Assembly (NCBI GenBank): GCA_903832625.1 | Contig: CAILCI010000058.1 | Coordinates: 1 to 64,000 of the forward strand | From: an uncultured Burkholderiales bacterium | GTDB lineage: Bacteria; Pseudomonadota; Gammaproteobacteria; Burkholderiales; Burkholderiaceae_C | Direction of reading: 5' to 3' | Length of the DNA stretch: 64,000 nt | Part shown: one piece after another, positions 63,636 through 64,000 of the stretch | How positions within the stretch are numbered: the stretch's first letter is position 1 | Layout: each line of letters starts with the position of its first letter | Notes under the pieces: model-generated | Database searches by the model: none | What the model saw: the letters and a program-made list of their open reading frames with translations, nothing else | What the model was told of the DNA's origin: nothing | Translations under genes and position numbers: made by a program

Positions 63636-64000
63636 ATGACAAGCTATTTCGAATCATTACAAGGCGCCGCCGCCCTGCCCCACCTCGGCGTGATCCGCGC
63701 GTCGGGCGCAGATGCCGCCAACTTTTTGCACAACCAACTGACCCAAGACGTGTTGCTTTTGCCTGTGGGACAAGCCCGACTGGCCGCTTTTTGCAACGCC
63801 AAGGGGCGTGTGCAAGCCAGCTTTGTGCTGCTCAAAGTCAGCGCGGACGATATTTTGTTGGTACTCAGCCGCGATTTGCTGGCGCAAACCTTGAGGCGGT
63901 TGTCCATGTTTGTGCTGCGCGCCAAGGTCAAACTGGCAGATGTCAGTGATGACGGGCAAGTCTCGCTGCGTGGTTTGTTGGGCGCTGCGGCTTGTGCCGG
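63636..64000 (+). CDS. ygfZ: YgfZ/GcvT-family folate-binding protein (partial)
   Basis: The gene runs off the right edge; 121 residues are seen: 'MTSYFESLQGAAALPHLGVIRASGADAANFLHNQLTQDVLLLPVGQARLAAFCNAKGRVQASFVLLK'. This is the N-terminal YgfZ domain, which uses tetrahydrofolate in Fe-S cluster repair; the diagnostic KGCYxGQE motif would lie beyond the window. It is divergent from mltG, a common neighbour. Confidence 0.87.
   Translation, partial: MTSYFESLQGAAALPHLGVIRASGADAANFLHNQLTQDVLLLPVGQARLAAFCNAKGRVQASFVLLKVSADDILLVLSRDLLAQTLRRLSMFVLRAKVKLADVSDDGQVSLRGLLGAAACA

Noticed and set aside
1-64000. tRNA, rRNA, CRISPR array, prophage or insertion sequence
   Set aside because: No cloverleaf-like or repeat-spacer pattern, transposase, integrase or terminal repeats were seen in the gaps or ORFs.

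Overview
The window looks like chromosome of a Burkholderiales betaproteobacterium, most likely a freshwater Comamonadaceae of the Limnohabitans/Rhodoferax type. This is inferred from protein style, moderate-to-high GC, the housekeeping order smpB / ratA-rnfH-guaB-guaA, the tail ygfZ / mltG-tmk-holB-tatD, and an NAD-dependent FdsGBAD-type formate dehydrogenase. No rRNA, tRNA, CRISPR array, prophage or insertion sequence was seen, and no gene-free stretch exceeds about 240 bases.

Layout. 1-5.7 kb: a nested hairpin, then a sugar uptake locus made of a ROK regulator and RbsD/FucU mutarotase (minus strand), divergent from a binding protein, permease, ATPase and PfkB kinase (plus strand; FrcBCAK type). 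A palindrome lies in the shared promoter region. 5.7-16.8 kb: housekeeping genes (murI, ygiQ, smpB, ratA, rnfH, guaB, guaA, type II NADH dehydrogenase) with three small toxin-antitoxin pairs between them: brnTA, higBA and yefM-yoeB. 16.8-20.6 kb: an IF-1 gene, a PaiB-like protein, TadA fused to a degenerate haloalkane-dehalogenase-like domain, a methyltransferase and an LD-carboxypeptidase. 20.6-24.5 kb: aldehyde dehydrogenase plus penicillin acylase behind a TetR-type palindrome. 24.5-35.2 kb: a solute-binding protein with a hybrid histidine kinase, then a two-component pair next to a heavy-metal-type RND efflux operon. 35.2-36.8 kb: two broken genes meeting head to head at what looks like a deletion scar, then mazEF.

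36.8-47.8 kb is a minus-strand cobalamin locus: btuB receptor, cobB, btuF, cobO, cbiB, cobC and cobQ, followed by a DUF1800/DUF1501 pair. The btuB leader may hold a divergent B12 riboswitch. 47.8-57.3 kb is a formate module: an OFA-family transporter followed by fdsG, fdsB, fdsA, fdhD and fdsD on the minus strand, with a divergent ModE-like/periplasmic-binding-like regulator and a nitroreductase. 57.3-64 kb: a Tat-exported PhoX-type phosphatase with a possible half Pho box, an ankyrin protein overlapping tatD, holB, tmk, mltG, and the start of ygfZ at the window edge.

Most transcription units are tightly packed, with 1- or 4-base start/stop overlaps (ATGA, TGATG), and these were used to choose starts. 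The observations most worth a second look are the TadA fusion to a hydrolase that seems to have lost its active site, the divergent B12 leader, the two-gene deletion scar, the terminator whose stem contains the start codon of the binding-protein gene, and the regulation of the formate module.
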